DNA from: an uncultured Muribaculaceae bacterium
Lineage (GTDB): Bacteria; Bacteroidota; Bacteroidia; Bacteroidales; Muribaculaceae
Length of the DNA stretch: 61,007 nucleotides
Assembly: GCA_910586565.1 (NCBI GenBank)
Contig: CAJUIT010000019.1
Coordinates: 1-61,007, forward strand
Direction of reading: 5' to 3'
In this document: positions 32,893 to 41,286 of the stretch, one piece after another
Numbering within the stretch: position 1 is the stretch's first letter
Layout: every line of letters begins with the position of its first letter
Notes under the pieces: model-generated
Seen by the model: only the letters and a program-made list of their open reading frames with translations
Told to the model about the DNA's origin: nothing
Database searches by the model: none
Translations under genes and position numbers: made by a program

Positions 32893-33663
32893 ATGCGCAA
32901 GCTCCTCACCACATCCCGCTCCCTGTCGTTGCGTCCCCCCATGCCCGTCTCTCGCGGCTTCGCACGCTTCATCGGCCGTCCACTCACACGAGCCGAGCGC
33001 ATTGTCATATCCCGCCTTGAGCGCGCATCCACCTCCGCTCCCGTCCTTATCGTCGACCCTCCCGGCATCGATTCCACTCCCATCCTCCGCACCTATCTTC
33101 GCTACCGCCTCTCACTCTCCCTCCCACACACCCTCGCCATCATCTGCGAGGGTGCAACCCGTAGCACCCACACCCGCCTCCCCGGCCACAGGGAGCTTTG
33201 GAACTTCTCACCCCGCAACCCCTCACCCCTTCGCGGCTGCAACCCCGAGTTCGCCCTGCTGCTCAACATGCAGAACTTCCGCAGTTACAGCCCATTCCGC
33301 CGCAACCACCTCAACTTCCTCGACATCTGTCGTGTATTTTTCCCCTACGTCGGCAGCGGCTTCATTATCCTTCACTATCGCGACACCCATCGAGGCCGCA
33401 AATTCCCCCTCCGGTTGCAGCGCATCACACCCGACCCCTCCCCGCGCATCCTCTTCCGCAACTCCACCACCTACCTCATCATCCCCTTCATCCCCTACAC
33501 CTCCCCGCAACCGCCTCCCCCACCATCTGGTAGGGACGCACGGCTCGTGCGTCCGCTCCATGCCCTCGTCCGAACCTTGCGGTGTGCCGGACTCCGCCCA
33601 ACCACAGGCCACGGGTTCTTCCGAACCCTCCCCCTGTGCAACCGCCCGGCCAGAGCCCTTTGA
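32893..33663 (+). CDS. Unknown protein encoded by a very C-rich gene
   Basis: A 256-residue frame, or 240 from Met17. Third codon positions are overwhelmingly C up to about codon 215, which strongly supports this strand and frame. The protein is rich in Arg, Leu and Pro, with the start PVSRGFARFIGRPLTRAERI and the central FALLLNMQNFRSYSPFRRNH; no family is recognised. The last 40 codons run through repeats, including the palindrome GGGACGCACG-GCT-CGTGCGTCC near 33530-33556, so the original C-terminus may have been replaced. A TATCTTTG element ends only 7 nt before the ATG, which would give an almost leaderless mRNA. Confidence 0.5.
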   Translation: MRKLLTTSRSLSLRPPMPVSRGFARFIGRPLTRAERIVISRLERASTSAPVLIVDPPGIDSTPILRTYLRYRLSLSLPHTLAIICEGATRSTHTRLPGHRELWNFSPRNPSPLRGCNPEFALLLNMQNFRSYSPFRRNHLNFLDICRVFFPYVGSGFIILHYRDTHRGRKFPLRLQRITPDPSPRILFRNSTTYLIIPFIPYTSPQPPPPPSGRDARLVRPLHALVRTLRCAGLRPTTGHGFFRTLPLCNRPARAL

Positions 33664-33699
33664 CATTCTTTCCATAAAATCTTGCTTCCCCCCCGGCAG

Positions 33700-33736
33700 T
33701 CCAATCCGTGTAATCTGCGAAATCCGTGAGAGAAAA
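33700..33736 (+). repeat. AATCCGTG-type repeat
   Basis: AATCCGTGTAATCTGCGAAA then TCCGTGAGAGAAAA, one unit of the family expanded at the right end of the window. It lies between the C-rich gene and a terminator. Confidence 0.55.
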
Positions 33737-33795
33737 GTGCACAAGTTTCCGTGAGTGCTATCGGCGCGCGGGTTAAATAAGGAGTGGTAAAAAAG

Positions 33796-33838
33796 AATGA
33801 GGTTGTGTCAAAATCGAGTATTTTGACACAACCTCATT
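33796..33838 (-). terminator. Terminator of the zinc-ribbon gene
   Basis: A perfect 19-bp stem, AATGAGGTTGTGTCAAAAT with its complement, and a 5-nt loop. On the minus strand it is followed by CTTTTTTACC. It shares the GTGTCAAAAT core with other terminators here. Confidence 0.88.
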
Positions 33839-33862
33839 ATGGGGATTGGTGCGGGAGGTGGA

Positions 33863-34639
33863 TTATTTTGCGGAGGTTTCCTCGGTGACGCCGGCAATTT
33901 CGGGGTCGATGAGGATGCGGCCGCAGTATTCGCACACGATGATTTTTTTGCGCATCTTGATTTCAAGCTGTTTTTGCGGGGGGATGCGGTTGAAGCAGCC
34001 GCCGCAGGCGTTACGCTGGATGTAAACCACGCCAAGGCCGTTGCGGGCGTTCTTGCGGATGCGCTTGAATGCGTTGAGGGTGTAAGCGTCGATGCGGGGC
34101 TCGATGTCTTTGGCCTGTTGGCGCAGTCGTTCCTCGTCCTGACGGGTCTCCGACACGATTTCTTCGAGCTCGGCGCGTTTTTCGGCCAACACATGTTCGG
34201 TGTCGCCTACTTTCTCGCGGGTAGCCTCGATTTCACGTGTTTTGTTCTCAATCTGGCGGGTATACTCGTTGAGGTGCTTTTCGCAGAGCTCGATTTCGAG
34301 GGTTTGGAACTCAACCTCTTTTGTGAGGAGGTCGAACTCACGGTTGTTGCGCACGTTGTCGAGCTGCTCTTTGTAGCGGGCGATCTTGGTTTGCGAGTCG
34401 GCGATTTTTTCTTTCTCGCGGGCGAGTTTAACCTTGAGGTCCTCGATGTCGGCGGTGTAGTTTGTTATGCGGGTTTGGAGGCCGGCAAGGTTGTCCTCCA
34501 GGTCCTTCACTTCGAGGGGGAGCTCGCCGCGGATGGTTTTGATGCGGTCGATTTCGGTGAGGATGGTCTGGAGTTCGTAGAGCGACCTCAGGCGGCTCTC
34601 AACCGAGAGGTTTTCGGTTTTGGTCTTATCGTTAGCCAT
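33863..34639 (-). CDS. Coiled-coil protein with C4 zinc ribbon
   Basis: A 258-residue cytoplasmic protein. Residues 20-190 form a long two-helix coiled coil, and the end carries a zinc ribbon with ACGGC and VCEYCGRIL cysteine pairs. It matches the zf-RING_7/CT398-like family of bacterial coiled-coil zinc-ribbon proteins, whose exact role is open (links to secretion or RNA polymerase have been suggested for relatives). The gene starts 6 nt after the Nif3-like gene, so they are cotranscribed, a common pairing in Bacteroidetes. A strong terminator follows. Confidence 0.9.
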   Translation of the reverse strand: MANDKTKTENLSVESRLRSLYELQTILTEIDRIKTIRGELPLEVKDLEDNLAGLQTRITNYTADIEDLKVKLAREKEKIADSQTKIARYKEQLDNVRNNREFDLLTKEVEFQTLEIELCEKHLNEYTRQIENKTREIEATREKVGDTEHVLAEKRAELEEIVSETRQDEERLRQQAKDIEPRIDAYTLNAFKRIRKNARNGLGVVYIQRNACGGCFNRIPPQKQLEIKMRKKIIVCEYCGRILIDPEIAGVTEETSAK

Positions 34640-34645
34640 TTGCGC

Positions 34646-35431
34646 TTACAAATAAATTATAGGATTTTTTTCTTTGTCGGAATAACAGACTGCAAAGGTA
34701 GGAAATTTTTCGGTTAAAATATCGAAAAATAAATCTTTTGTGCATTCCTCCGTTTCAAAATGGCCTGCGTCGACGAGCAAAATGTCGGGTGCGTTGTCGA
34801 GAAATTGGTTGAGTTTGCAGTCGGCGGTGACGAAAGCGTCGGCTCCGGCAGCAATGGCATCGGCGATGAATTCGCCACCCGAACCGCCGCAGAGGGCCAC
34901 CCGAGTCACTGTCATCCCCTCGGTGGGGCGCGACATTCTCACGCATGCGCAGCCAAATGCCTGTTTAACTTTCAGTGCGAACTCCTCGGGGAGCATCGAG
35001 GAGGGTAGGTTGCCCACTGTGCCGAGTCCGGTTGATGCTCCGGGTGCCGAGGGGGCGAGCACAGTCACATCGCTCAACCCGAGTTTGCGGGCCATGCGCC
35101 ACGACACTCCACCTTCGGTCGAGTCGAGGGCTGTGTGGGAGGAGTAGATTGTGATTCCCTCTTTTATCGCTTTTGCGAGCACGCGCTCGGGGCGGTTGCG
35201 CCCGATTACGCACTTAACCCCGCGGAACAGCAGCGGATGGTGGGAGATGATGAGGTTGCACCCTTTGGCCACAGCCTCGTCGATGATTTCCTCGGTTACG
35301 TCGACACACAACAAAGCGCCTGTGGCTTCGGCTTCGGGGTTGCCAACCTGGTAGCCGGTGTTGTCGTAGCTTTCCTGAAGCCGTGGCGGGGCGAAGGCTT
35401 CGATGGCTGAGATGATGTCGTGGATTTGCAT
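34646..35431 (-). CDS. Nif3-like dinuclear metal-centre protein
   Basis: A 261-residue protein of the Nif3/YbgI (DUF34) family. Metal-ligand words are ISHHPLLFRG, HTALDSTEGGVSW and the C-terminal VDAGHFETEE. Annotated often as GTP cyclohydrolase 1 type 2, though its true reaction is uncertain. It is the short form, lacking the central insert that makes most Bacteroides homologues about 365 residues long. It is in one transcript with the zinc-ribbon gene and lies behind aspS. Confidence 0.9.
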   Translation of the reverse strand: MQIHDIISAIEAFAPPRLQESYDNTGYQVGNPEAEATGALLCVDVTEEIIDEAVAKGCNLIISHHPLLFRGVKCVIGRNRPERVLAKAIKEGITIYSSHTALDSTEGGVSWRMARKLGLSDVTVLAPSAPGASTGLGTVGNLPSSMLPEEFALKVKQAFGCACVRMSRPTEGMTVTRVALCGGSGGEFIADAIAAGADAFVTADCKLNQFLDNAPDILLVDAGHFETEECTKDLFFDILTEKFPTFAVCYSDKEKNPIIYL

Positions 35432-35440
35432 TGTAATATG

Positions 35441-35469
35441 TTTAAACGAGCTTTTACTGCTCGTTTAAA
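35441..35469 (-). terminator. Perfect hairpin before the Nif3-like gene
   Basis: TTTAAACGAGC-TTTTACT-GCTCGTTTAAA, an 11-bp stem. It sits 10 nt before the Nif3-like start, so it may also act as a leader structure. Confidence 0.55.
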
Positions 35470-35497
35470 GGGTGATAATTGTCAGGTTGTTAACGAA

Positions 35498-35531
35498 AAC
35501 GGCAAAGTGGCGGTGATGCCCCTTTGCCGTT
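35498..35531 (-). terminator. Terminator of aspS
   Basis: AACGGCAAAG and CTTTGCCGTT pair around a 14-nt loop, 14 nt after the aspS stop, and are followed on the minus strand by TTTTCGTTAAC. Confidence 0.65.
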
Positions 35532-35545
35532 GTTGCGTGGAATTT

Positions 35546-37309
35546 TTATTTTTTCTCCTCGAGGTTGAGCGCAAGCTGCAGTTCGTCGAGCTGTTTTTGG
35601 TCGAGAGCTGCGGGGGCTTCGAGCATCACATCGCGGCCTGAGTTGTTCTTGGGGAAGGCGATGCAGTCGCGGATGCTGTCGAGACCGGCGAAGAGCGACA
35701 CCCAACGGTCGAGACCGTAGGCGAGACCTCCGTGAGGGGGCGCGCCATATTTGAAGGCGTTCATCAGGAAGCCGAACTGCTCCTGAGCCTTTTCGGGTGT
35801 GAAGCCGAGGATTTCAAACATTTTTGCCTGAAGGGCAGCATCGTGGATTCGGATTGAGCCGCCGCCGACCTCAACGCCGTTGACAACCATGTCGTAGGCA
35901 TCGGCACGCACTGCTGCCGGGTCGGTGTCGAGCAGGGGGATATCCTCATCCTTAGGATGTGTGAAGGGGTGGTGCATTGCCATGAGGCGCTGTTCCTCCT
36001 CGCTCCATTCAAACATGGGGAAGTCGACCACCCACAGGCAGGCGAATTTGTTTTTGTCGCGCAGGCCGAGCTGATTGCCCATTTCAAGACGGAGCTCGCA
36101 AAGCTGCTTGCGGGTTTTCATGGCGTCGTCGCCGCTGAGAATGAGGATGAGGTCGCCCGGTTCGGCACCGAATGCTTCCTTCATCTTCTGAAGAGTTTCC
36201 TGTGTGTAGAATTTGTCGACCGACGATTTCACATTTCCGTCGGCTTCAACACGGGCATATACCATGCCTTTTGCTCCGATTTGCGGACGTTTCACAAATT
36301 CGGTGAGCTGGTCGAGCTGCTTGCGGGTGTAGGTGGCTGCACCTTTGGCGCAGATGCCGCCGATGTAGGCTGCGTTGTCGAACACGGCGAATCCCGAACC
36401 CTTCATGATATCCATGAGTTCCACAAACTTCATGTCGAAGCGGAGGTCGGGTTTGTCGCTGCCGTAATATTTCATTGCATCGGCCCAAGGCATGCGCACG
36501 AACGGTTCGGTGAGCTCAACGCCGCGCAGCTCCTTGAACAGATGCTTGGCCATCCCTTCAAACAGACCGATTACATCATCCTGGTTGACGAAGCTCATCT
36601 CGCAGTCGATCTGCGTGAATTCGGGCTGACGGTCGGCGCGAAGGTCCTCATCGCGGAAGCATTTCACAATCTGGAAATAACGGTCCATACCCGAAACCAT
36701 CAGCAGCTGCTTGAGGGTCTGGGGCGACTGGGGGAGGGCATAGAAGCATCCCGGGTTCATGCGCGAGGGCACAACAAAGTCGCGTGCACCTTCGGGGGTG
36801 GAGCCAACGAGCATGGGGGTTTCGATTTCGAGGAAGCCTTTCGAGTCGAGATAGCGGCGGGTTTCCATCGTCATGCGGTGGCGCAGTTCGAGGTTGCGGC
36901 GCACGGGGTTGCGGCGCAGGTCGAGATAGCGGAACTTCATGCGCAGGTCGTCGCCGCCGTCGGTTTCATCCTCAATTGTGAAGGGGGGAACCTCCGAGGG
37001 GTTGAGCACACGCAGCGAGTTGGCGTAGATTTCGATGTCGCCGGTGGGGAGGTTGGGGTTTTTGCTTGTGCGTTCGGCCACGGTGCCGGTCACCTGCACC
37101 ACAAATTCACGTCCGAGGTGGTTGGCGGCCTCACACAGCGAGGCGTCGGAGTCGTTGTTGAAAACAATCTGGGTCAAGCCATAGCGGTCGCGCAGGTCGA
37201 GGAAGGTCATGCCCCCCATTTTGCGCACTCGCTGCACCCATCCGGCGAGGGTCACCTCACGGCCGGCATCGGCCAGGCGGAGCTCACCGCAAGTGTTTGT
37301 TCTGTACAT
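35546..37309 (-). CDS. aspS: Aspartyl-tRNA synthetase
   Basis: A 587-residue class II synthetase that charges tRNA-Asp. It has the N-terminal anticodon-binding OB fold (GWVQRVRKMGGMTFLDLRD), motif 2 (FRDEDLRADRQPEFTQ), the bacterial GAD insert and motif 3 (GLAYGLDRWV). Length and start are normal. Whether it also charges tRNA-Asn depends on other genes not in the window. A TAAATTTG -7 element lies about 75 nt upstream. Confidence 0.98.
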   Translation of the reverse strand: MYRTNTCGELRLADAGREVTLAGWVQRVRKMGGMTFLDLRDRYGLTQIVFNNDSDASLCEAANHLGREFVVQVTGTVAERTSKNPNLPTGDIEIYANSLRVLNPSEVPPFTIEDETDGGDDLRMKFRYLDLRRNPVRRNLELRHRMTMETRRYLDSKGFLEIETPMLVGSTPEGARDFVVPSRMNPGCFYALPQSPQTLKQLLMVSGMDRYFQIVKCFRDEDLRADRQPEFTQIDCEMSFVNQDDVIGLFEGMAKHLFKELRGVELTEPFVRMPWADAMKYYGSDKPDLRFDMKFVELMDIMKGSGFAVFDNAAYIGGICAKGAATYTRKQLDQLTEFVKRPQIGAKGMVYARVEADGNVKSSVDKFYTQETLQKMKEAFGAEPGDLILILSGDDAMKTRKQLCELRLEMGNQLGLRDKNKFACLWVVDFPMFEWSEEEQRLMAMHHPFTHPKDEDIPLLDTDPAAVRADAYDMVVNGVEVGGGSIRIHDAALQAKMFEILGFTPEKAQEQFGFLMNAFKYGAPPHGGLAYGLDRWVSLFAGLDSIRDCIAFPKNNSGRDVMLEAPAALDQKQLDELQLALNLEEKK

Positions 37310-37382
37310 GGAGTTTATCGGGTTGTGTTGTTAATTCGTTGGTGAATATACTGCTCCGCGCCTAAGCCCGGAGTTTAACGCG

Positions 37383-37390
37383 CAAATTTA
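37383..37390 (-). promoter_or_regulatory. -7 element for aspS
   Basis: TAAATTTGCG on the minus strand, about 75 nt before the start codon. No consensus -33 word at about 20 nt. A TAATTTTG (37526-37533, plus strand) may serve the LysM gene at 37650; nothing else is seen in 37310-37649. Confidence 0.5.
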
Positions 37391-37649
37391 CGCAAATTTT
37401 CGCAATCGCATTGTCTTTGTCAACTGAAAATTATCGAGCCACTAATGTGTCCCGGGAAAAAATCGGGTGGATTGGCGTGTTAAACAAGTTTAACAATTGG
37501 GGGGGGTAAATGGTGAAAAATTGTATAATTTTGTGCCGAAAATGCAAAATTGGCTCTTGATATGTTGTTGCAAAAGCATTTCATTCATGCGGATTTGTGA
37601 GAATTGAAGGCTTGACGACGTGCTTGAGCGGCTTCACCACCCCCACACG

Positions 37650-38414
37650 ATGATGAAACGACACCTTGTTTATTTTAATCTGTTCCTTTGCTCCCTTGCG
37701 GGGCCGGCCATGTCGGCGCAAGTTGCTACATCCGACATAATCATGTTCAAAACCGGTGAGACACTCAACGCCCACGTGGTGCAGGTGTCGAAAAATGAGA
37801 TTACCTATAAGCTTTCAAACAAGAAAAATGAGCCGTTGCAGACGGTTGACCTCACCGATGCCTACATGATAAAGTTTGCCAAACGCGGTAACGTTTACAT
37901 CACCCCCGAAGGGAAACGCATCACCGGTGAAAATCAGAAAATCGACCGCCATGCCGATGTTATCTATCTCGTGAAAGGTGGCGAGATTCAAGCCTATAAC
38001 CTGCAGATTGGTGAGGATAAAATCGTTTATCAAACATCTAAAAAAGCCGAGAAAGGGCGTGTGCCTCAGCAGCAGGTGCTTGCGCCGTTTCAGGTTTTCA
38101 TGATTATTTACAGCGACGGCACGCGCGACCTCATCACCGACCTGACACAACCCGACCCTCTGCGCTATGCCTACGTTGTTCCCGAAGAGTTCAAGCAGCC
38201 CGAGGTAGCGCCCGAAGTTGCGGCTGAGCCCGAGCAGCAGGTGGTGTTCCACAGCGTGAAGCGCGGCGAATCGCTCGGCGACATCGCCACCCGCTATAAT
38301 GTGACGGTTGAGAACCTCAAGGAGTGGAACGACCTCCCCAAGCAGCTCAAAGCCCACGCCAAGCTGCAGAGCGACATGCAATTGATGATTTACGTGCAGC
38401 CTGTTGAGCAATGA
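37650..38414 (+). CDS. Exported LysM protein with duplicated N-terminal domain
   Basis: A 254-residue protein with a signal peptide (about 1-23). Two related blocks follow: DIIMFKTGETLNAHVV (about 28-90) and DVIYLVKGGEIQAYNL (about 92-155). Both share D-x-I, K-x-G-E, I-x-Y and a terminal strand ending in I-T, so the domain is duplicated. A LysM domain at about 205-252 (HSVKRGESLGDIATRYNVT) should bind peptidoglycan. ATG at 37653 is an equal choice of start. It opens a run of seven co-directional envelope genes and overlaps the next by 4 nt (ATGA). Confidence 0.8.
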   Translation: MMKRHLVYFNLFLCSLAGPAMSAQVATSDIIMFKTGETLNAHVVQVSKNEITYKLSNKKNEPLQTVDLTDAYMIKFAKRGNVYITPEGKRITGENQKIDRHADVIYLVKGGEIQAYNLQIGEDKIVYQTSKKAEKGRVPQQQVLAPFQVFMIIYSDGTRDLITDLTQPDPLRYAYVVPEEFKQPEVAPEVAAEPEQQVVFHSVKRGESLGDIATRYNVTVENLKEWNDLPKQLKAHAKLQSDMQLMIYVQPVEQ

Positions 38415-39325
38415 TAAAGCGATGTTTCAACGGCCGTGTGGCCCGAATTGCGGCAAATACCATTTTCACTGCGTTCATTGCAATTATGTCGACTGCCTGC
38501 GGGGGCGGTTCATCGCATTCTGAAATAATCTCGCTTGTGAGCGAACGCGATTCGCTGCGCAACGAAACCAAGTTGCAGGCCAAGCGCCTGCAGAAGGTTA
38601 ACGATGTGATTGTGACCCTCAACACCGCTCTCGACTCGGTGCAGATTGAGGAAGGGCTAATCTTCATGACCGCCAACGGCGAGGGGCAGGTGACACGCAA
38701 CGACGCCTTGCGCAATCTCGACCGCTACGAGGCAGTGTTGCGCCATCAGCAGGAGAAAATCCATAGGCTCGAAGCCCGTCTCGGCAACGAGGACGACGAA
38801 ACGCCCGAGGCGATGGGAATAGTTGCGAACCTCAAGGCACAGCTCGCACAAAAGGATGCGCAGATAGCCTCGTTGCGCGCGCAGCTCGAAAAGAAAGATG
38901 TTGACATTTCACGGCTCCGCAAGCAGGTGCAGTCGCAGCAGTCGACCATCGCGCGGCAGGAAACCGAAATCAGCACACTCTCCACAACCAACAAAGCCTA
39001 TGGCGAGGCTTTGCAGCGCCAGGATGAAATTCTCAACTATGGCTACGTGCTTATCGGAACGAAGAAAGACCTCGAGCGCAAAGGGGTGCTCCGCAAGGGG
39101 AAACTCGTGGCCGAGGGAGCGCTCGACAAATCGAAATTTTTCCGTGTCGACATCCGCAAATGGCGCGACATTTCGTTCGAGGCCAAGCGTCCGCGCATCC
39201 TTACCACCATTCCGGGCTCGGCCTATAGAATGACCACATCGGGCGACCACCGCTTCTCAATGCAGGTTACCAATCCCACCGATTTCTGGTCGATTTCAAA
39301 TTTCCTGATTATCCAGACCGATTGA
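38411..39325 (+). CDS. Coiled-coil lipoprotein
   Basis: A 304-residue protein with a lipobox ending at Cys30 (IMSTACGGG), a long coiled coil (about 37-205, with regular ALRxQLxKKD heptads) and a C-terminal beta-rich domain of about 95 residues (from GYVLIGTKKDLERKG to the FLIIQTD end). It is anchored in a membrane and may reach across the periplasm. No function is known. It overlaps the upstream LysM gene by 4 nt, which points to joint assembly. Related coiled-coil proteins are common in Bacteroides without a named role. Confidence 0.78.
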   Translation: MIKRCFNGRVARIAANTIFTAFIAIMSTACGGGSSHSEIISLVSERDSLRNETKLQAKRLQKVNDVIVTLNTALDSVQIEEGLIFMTANGEGQVTRNDALRNLDRYEAVLRHQQEKIHRLEARLGNEDDETPEAMGIVANLKAQLAQKDAQIASLRAQLEKKDVDISRLRKQVQSQQSTIARQETEISTLSTTNKAYGEALQRQDEILNYGYVLIGTKKDLERKGVLRKGKLVAEGALDKSKFFRVDIRKWRDISFEAKRPRILTTIPGSAYRMTTSGDHRFSMQVTNPTDFWSISNFLIIQTD

Positions 39326-39405
39326 TGCCCGGTGTCAGTCGCCTTACCCCTCCATCCCAGACTTTAAACCAATCATCATATAACTTTCTATTATTATCCA
39401 TTCTA

Positions 39406-40308
39406 ATGGCAACACATTTTTTATTGCGCCGAGGTGGCACATTGGCATTGGCGATAGCAATGTCGGTAATCTCGTTGTCGGCACAGACAGCGACTGTGAC
39501 ACACGTAATCGACCGCGGCGAAACCATCGAGACTATTGCTGAAAAATATGGTGTTACACCTCAGGCGATTATCGACCTCAATCCGGCCGCCGCTCAGTTC
39601 GTCTACGTAGGGATGGAGCTGACAATCCCCGCTGCCCCAGAGGCGCAGAACCGGAATGTGCCCGTAGTTTCTCGCGAGGGAGCCGCCATGCAGGATGCTC
39701 ATGTGCAGGCGCAGAATGCTGTGGAGTACAATGTGCCGTCGTCATCGGTTTCCACATCAGGCGCAGTGTCAGGCGTTGCCGAAGAAGTAACACCCAATTC
39801 ATTTTGTCATTACGGAGCGGCATATCACACCTCGTTCGAGCATTTCGACTTGGGAACTTATGGCGTTACCGGAAGCGTTTATTCCCCGGGAGGCTGGGGC
39901 GGCAACCTGTTTCTGGGAGGTAGCTGGGGATTGACTGACCCGGCTGTTTTTTCATTTGAAGTAGGTCCGTCGTTCTGTTATGCATTCTCTTTCTCTCCCA
40001 ATGTGGCGTTGGCAACAGATTTGAACTTCTGCGGCTCGTTTATGTGGGTTGATGAGGCCGTTGTTAAAACGTCGAGTCCGTCGAAGTATGGAAATCATTA
40101 TTATCCCGCAAAAGATTACGTAACCACCGAGTCGAAACAGCATTTCGGTTGGGGCATTGTGTTGCAGCCAACGTTAGTGCTCAAGTTCGGTGGGTTCATG
40201 CCGATGGCTGGTTTGCGCATCTGGGGACAGGATGAAAAGGATATCAACGGCAAAAGCAAGTTTAAATTCCACGTGGGTCTGGCACTGGGAATTTGCTTCA
40301 ATGCGTGA
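39406..40308 (+). CDS. LysM protein with C-terminal outer-membrane-barrel-like domain
   Basis: A 300-residue protein: signal peptide (about 1-26), LysM at about 31-75 (HVIDRGETIETIAEKYGVT), a Gln/Val-rich linker, then a beta-rich domain with alternating aromatic residues (YGVTGSVYSPGGWGGNLFLGG to KFHVGLALGICF) that looks like a small outer-membrane barrel. The ATG at 39406 is chosen because the open frame before it adds no signal. It could tie the outer membrane to peptidoglycan. It lies 10 nt before the next gene. Confidence 0.75.
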   Translation: MATHFLLRRGGTLALAIAMSVISLSAQTATVTHVIDRGETIETIAEKYGVTPQAIIDLNPAAAQFVYVGMELTIPAAPEAQNRNVPVVSREGAAMQDAHVQAQNAVEYNVPSSSVSTSGAVSGVAEEVTPNSFCHYGAAYHTSFEHFDLGTYGVTGSVYSPGGWGGNLFLGGSWGLTDPAVFSFEVGPSFCYAFSFSPNVALATDLNFCGSFMWVDEAVVKTSSPSKYGNHYYPAKDYVTTESKQHFGWGIVLQPTLVLKFGGFMPMAGLRIWGQDEKDINGKSKFKFHVGLALGICFNA

Positions 40309-40317
40309 TAACTTGCT

Positions 40318-41250
40318 ATGGTGCAGATTCGAGAGATAATTGATGCCCGATGGTTGAGAATGCTGTCACTTGCCGCAGCGTCTGCAATAGCGGCCGTGCA
40401 ATCGTTGTCGGCCGAGGTGCACGTTGTTGACCGCGGGGAGACATGGGAATCGATTGCCGCAACGTATGGCATTGATGAACCGGCGCTGAAAAGGCTCAAT
40501 ACCGATGTGCCGCTGATTTATGTGGGCATGACAATCAATGTGCCCGACGGAATGACTGCGGAGGAGGCGGCGAGTGCACGTTTCTATGCCAATCACCCCA
40601 TGAAACTTGATGCGGTTGATGCCTACGAACGCAAGGACTACAAGAAATCGGCGAAGCTGTTTTCAGAACTGATAAAGAACCATCCCGATGCTCCGCTTGA
40701 AATCTACTACAAACGCGGGTTGGCCTATTATAATTGGGGAAAGATGAATCAAACGATGGCCGACATGCAATATGTGTCGTCGCGCGATGCCAAGAAGGAA
40801 TTTCCCAAGGCTGCCTCAATCTATCGTGACGCGCAGCGCATTGAGGAGCAGCGGGCTGCCGAGCGTGCAGCCATTGTGGGTGCGGTTGTAGGTGTGGCGG
40901 CTACTGCCACGGCTACCTATTTCACGGCCAAAGCAGCTTCGGAGCAGCAATCGGCCTCGTCGGCATCATCCTCAGGGAGTGGCGGTTCGTCGCGGTCATC
41001 TTCGTCAACATCATCAACGCGCTCGTCATCGTCATATAGCTCTGACTCTGATTCCGGCACTGCCGCCGCATCATCATCAAAGAAAAAAGCATCGAAATGC
41101 GGAGCGTGCGGCGGCAGAGGCTACAACGTGGAGTACACAGCCGGTTACGGATTGGCAAAACCTGAATATTGTGCGGAGTGCGGGAAGGATATGATGAGCA
41201 ACCATTGGCATAAAAAATGCCAAAGGTGTGGCGGTTCGGGAGTAGAATAG
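40318..41250 (+). CDS. LysM-TPR-Ser-rich-zinc-finger fusion protein
   Basis: A 310-residue exported protein of unusual make-up. After a signal peptide (about 14-31) comes a LysM domain (HVVDRGETWESIAATYGID, about 35-80), one or two TPR-like repeats (about 100-165), an Ala-rich membrane-like helix (about 182-205), a Ser-rich linker (about 210-258), and a C-terminal zinc-finger of DnaJ type with CGACGGRGY, CAECGK and CQRCGGSG. DnaJ-like zinc fingers are usual in the cytoplasm, so their place in an exported protein is odd, unless the helix crosses the membrane and the finger is inside. Function unknown. Confidence 0.72.
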   Translation: MVQIREIIDARWLRMLSLAAASAIAAVQSLSAEVHVVDRGETWESIAATYGIDEPALKRLNTDVPLIYVGMTINVPDGMTAEEAASARFYANHPMKLDAVDAYERKDYKKSAKLFSELIKNHPDAPLEIYYKRGLAYYNWGKMNQTMADMQYVSSRDAKKEFPKAASIYRDAQRIEEQRAAERAAIVGAVVGVAATATATYFTAKAASEQQSASSASSSGSGGSSRSSSSTSSTRSSSSYSSDSDSGTAAASSSKKKASKCGACGGRGYNVEYTAGYGLAKPEYCAECGKDMMSNHWHKKCQRCGGSGVE

Positions 41251-41286
41251 AAATTGTCAAACATTGCAAATAACGCATATCAAGAA

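Noticed and set aside
33223..33744. Minus-strand frame (173 codons) opposite the C-rich gene
   Set aside because: Third-position C bias supports the plus strand, and the frame begins inside an AATCCGTG repeat.
35957..37345. Plus-strand frame (462 codons) opposite aspS
   Set aside because: aspS is unmistakable on the minus strand; this frame has no domain pattern.
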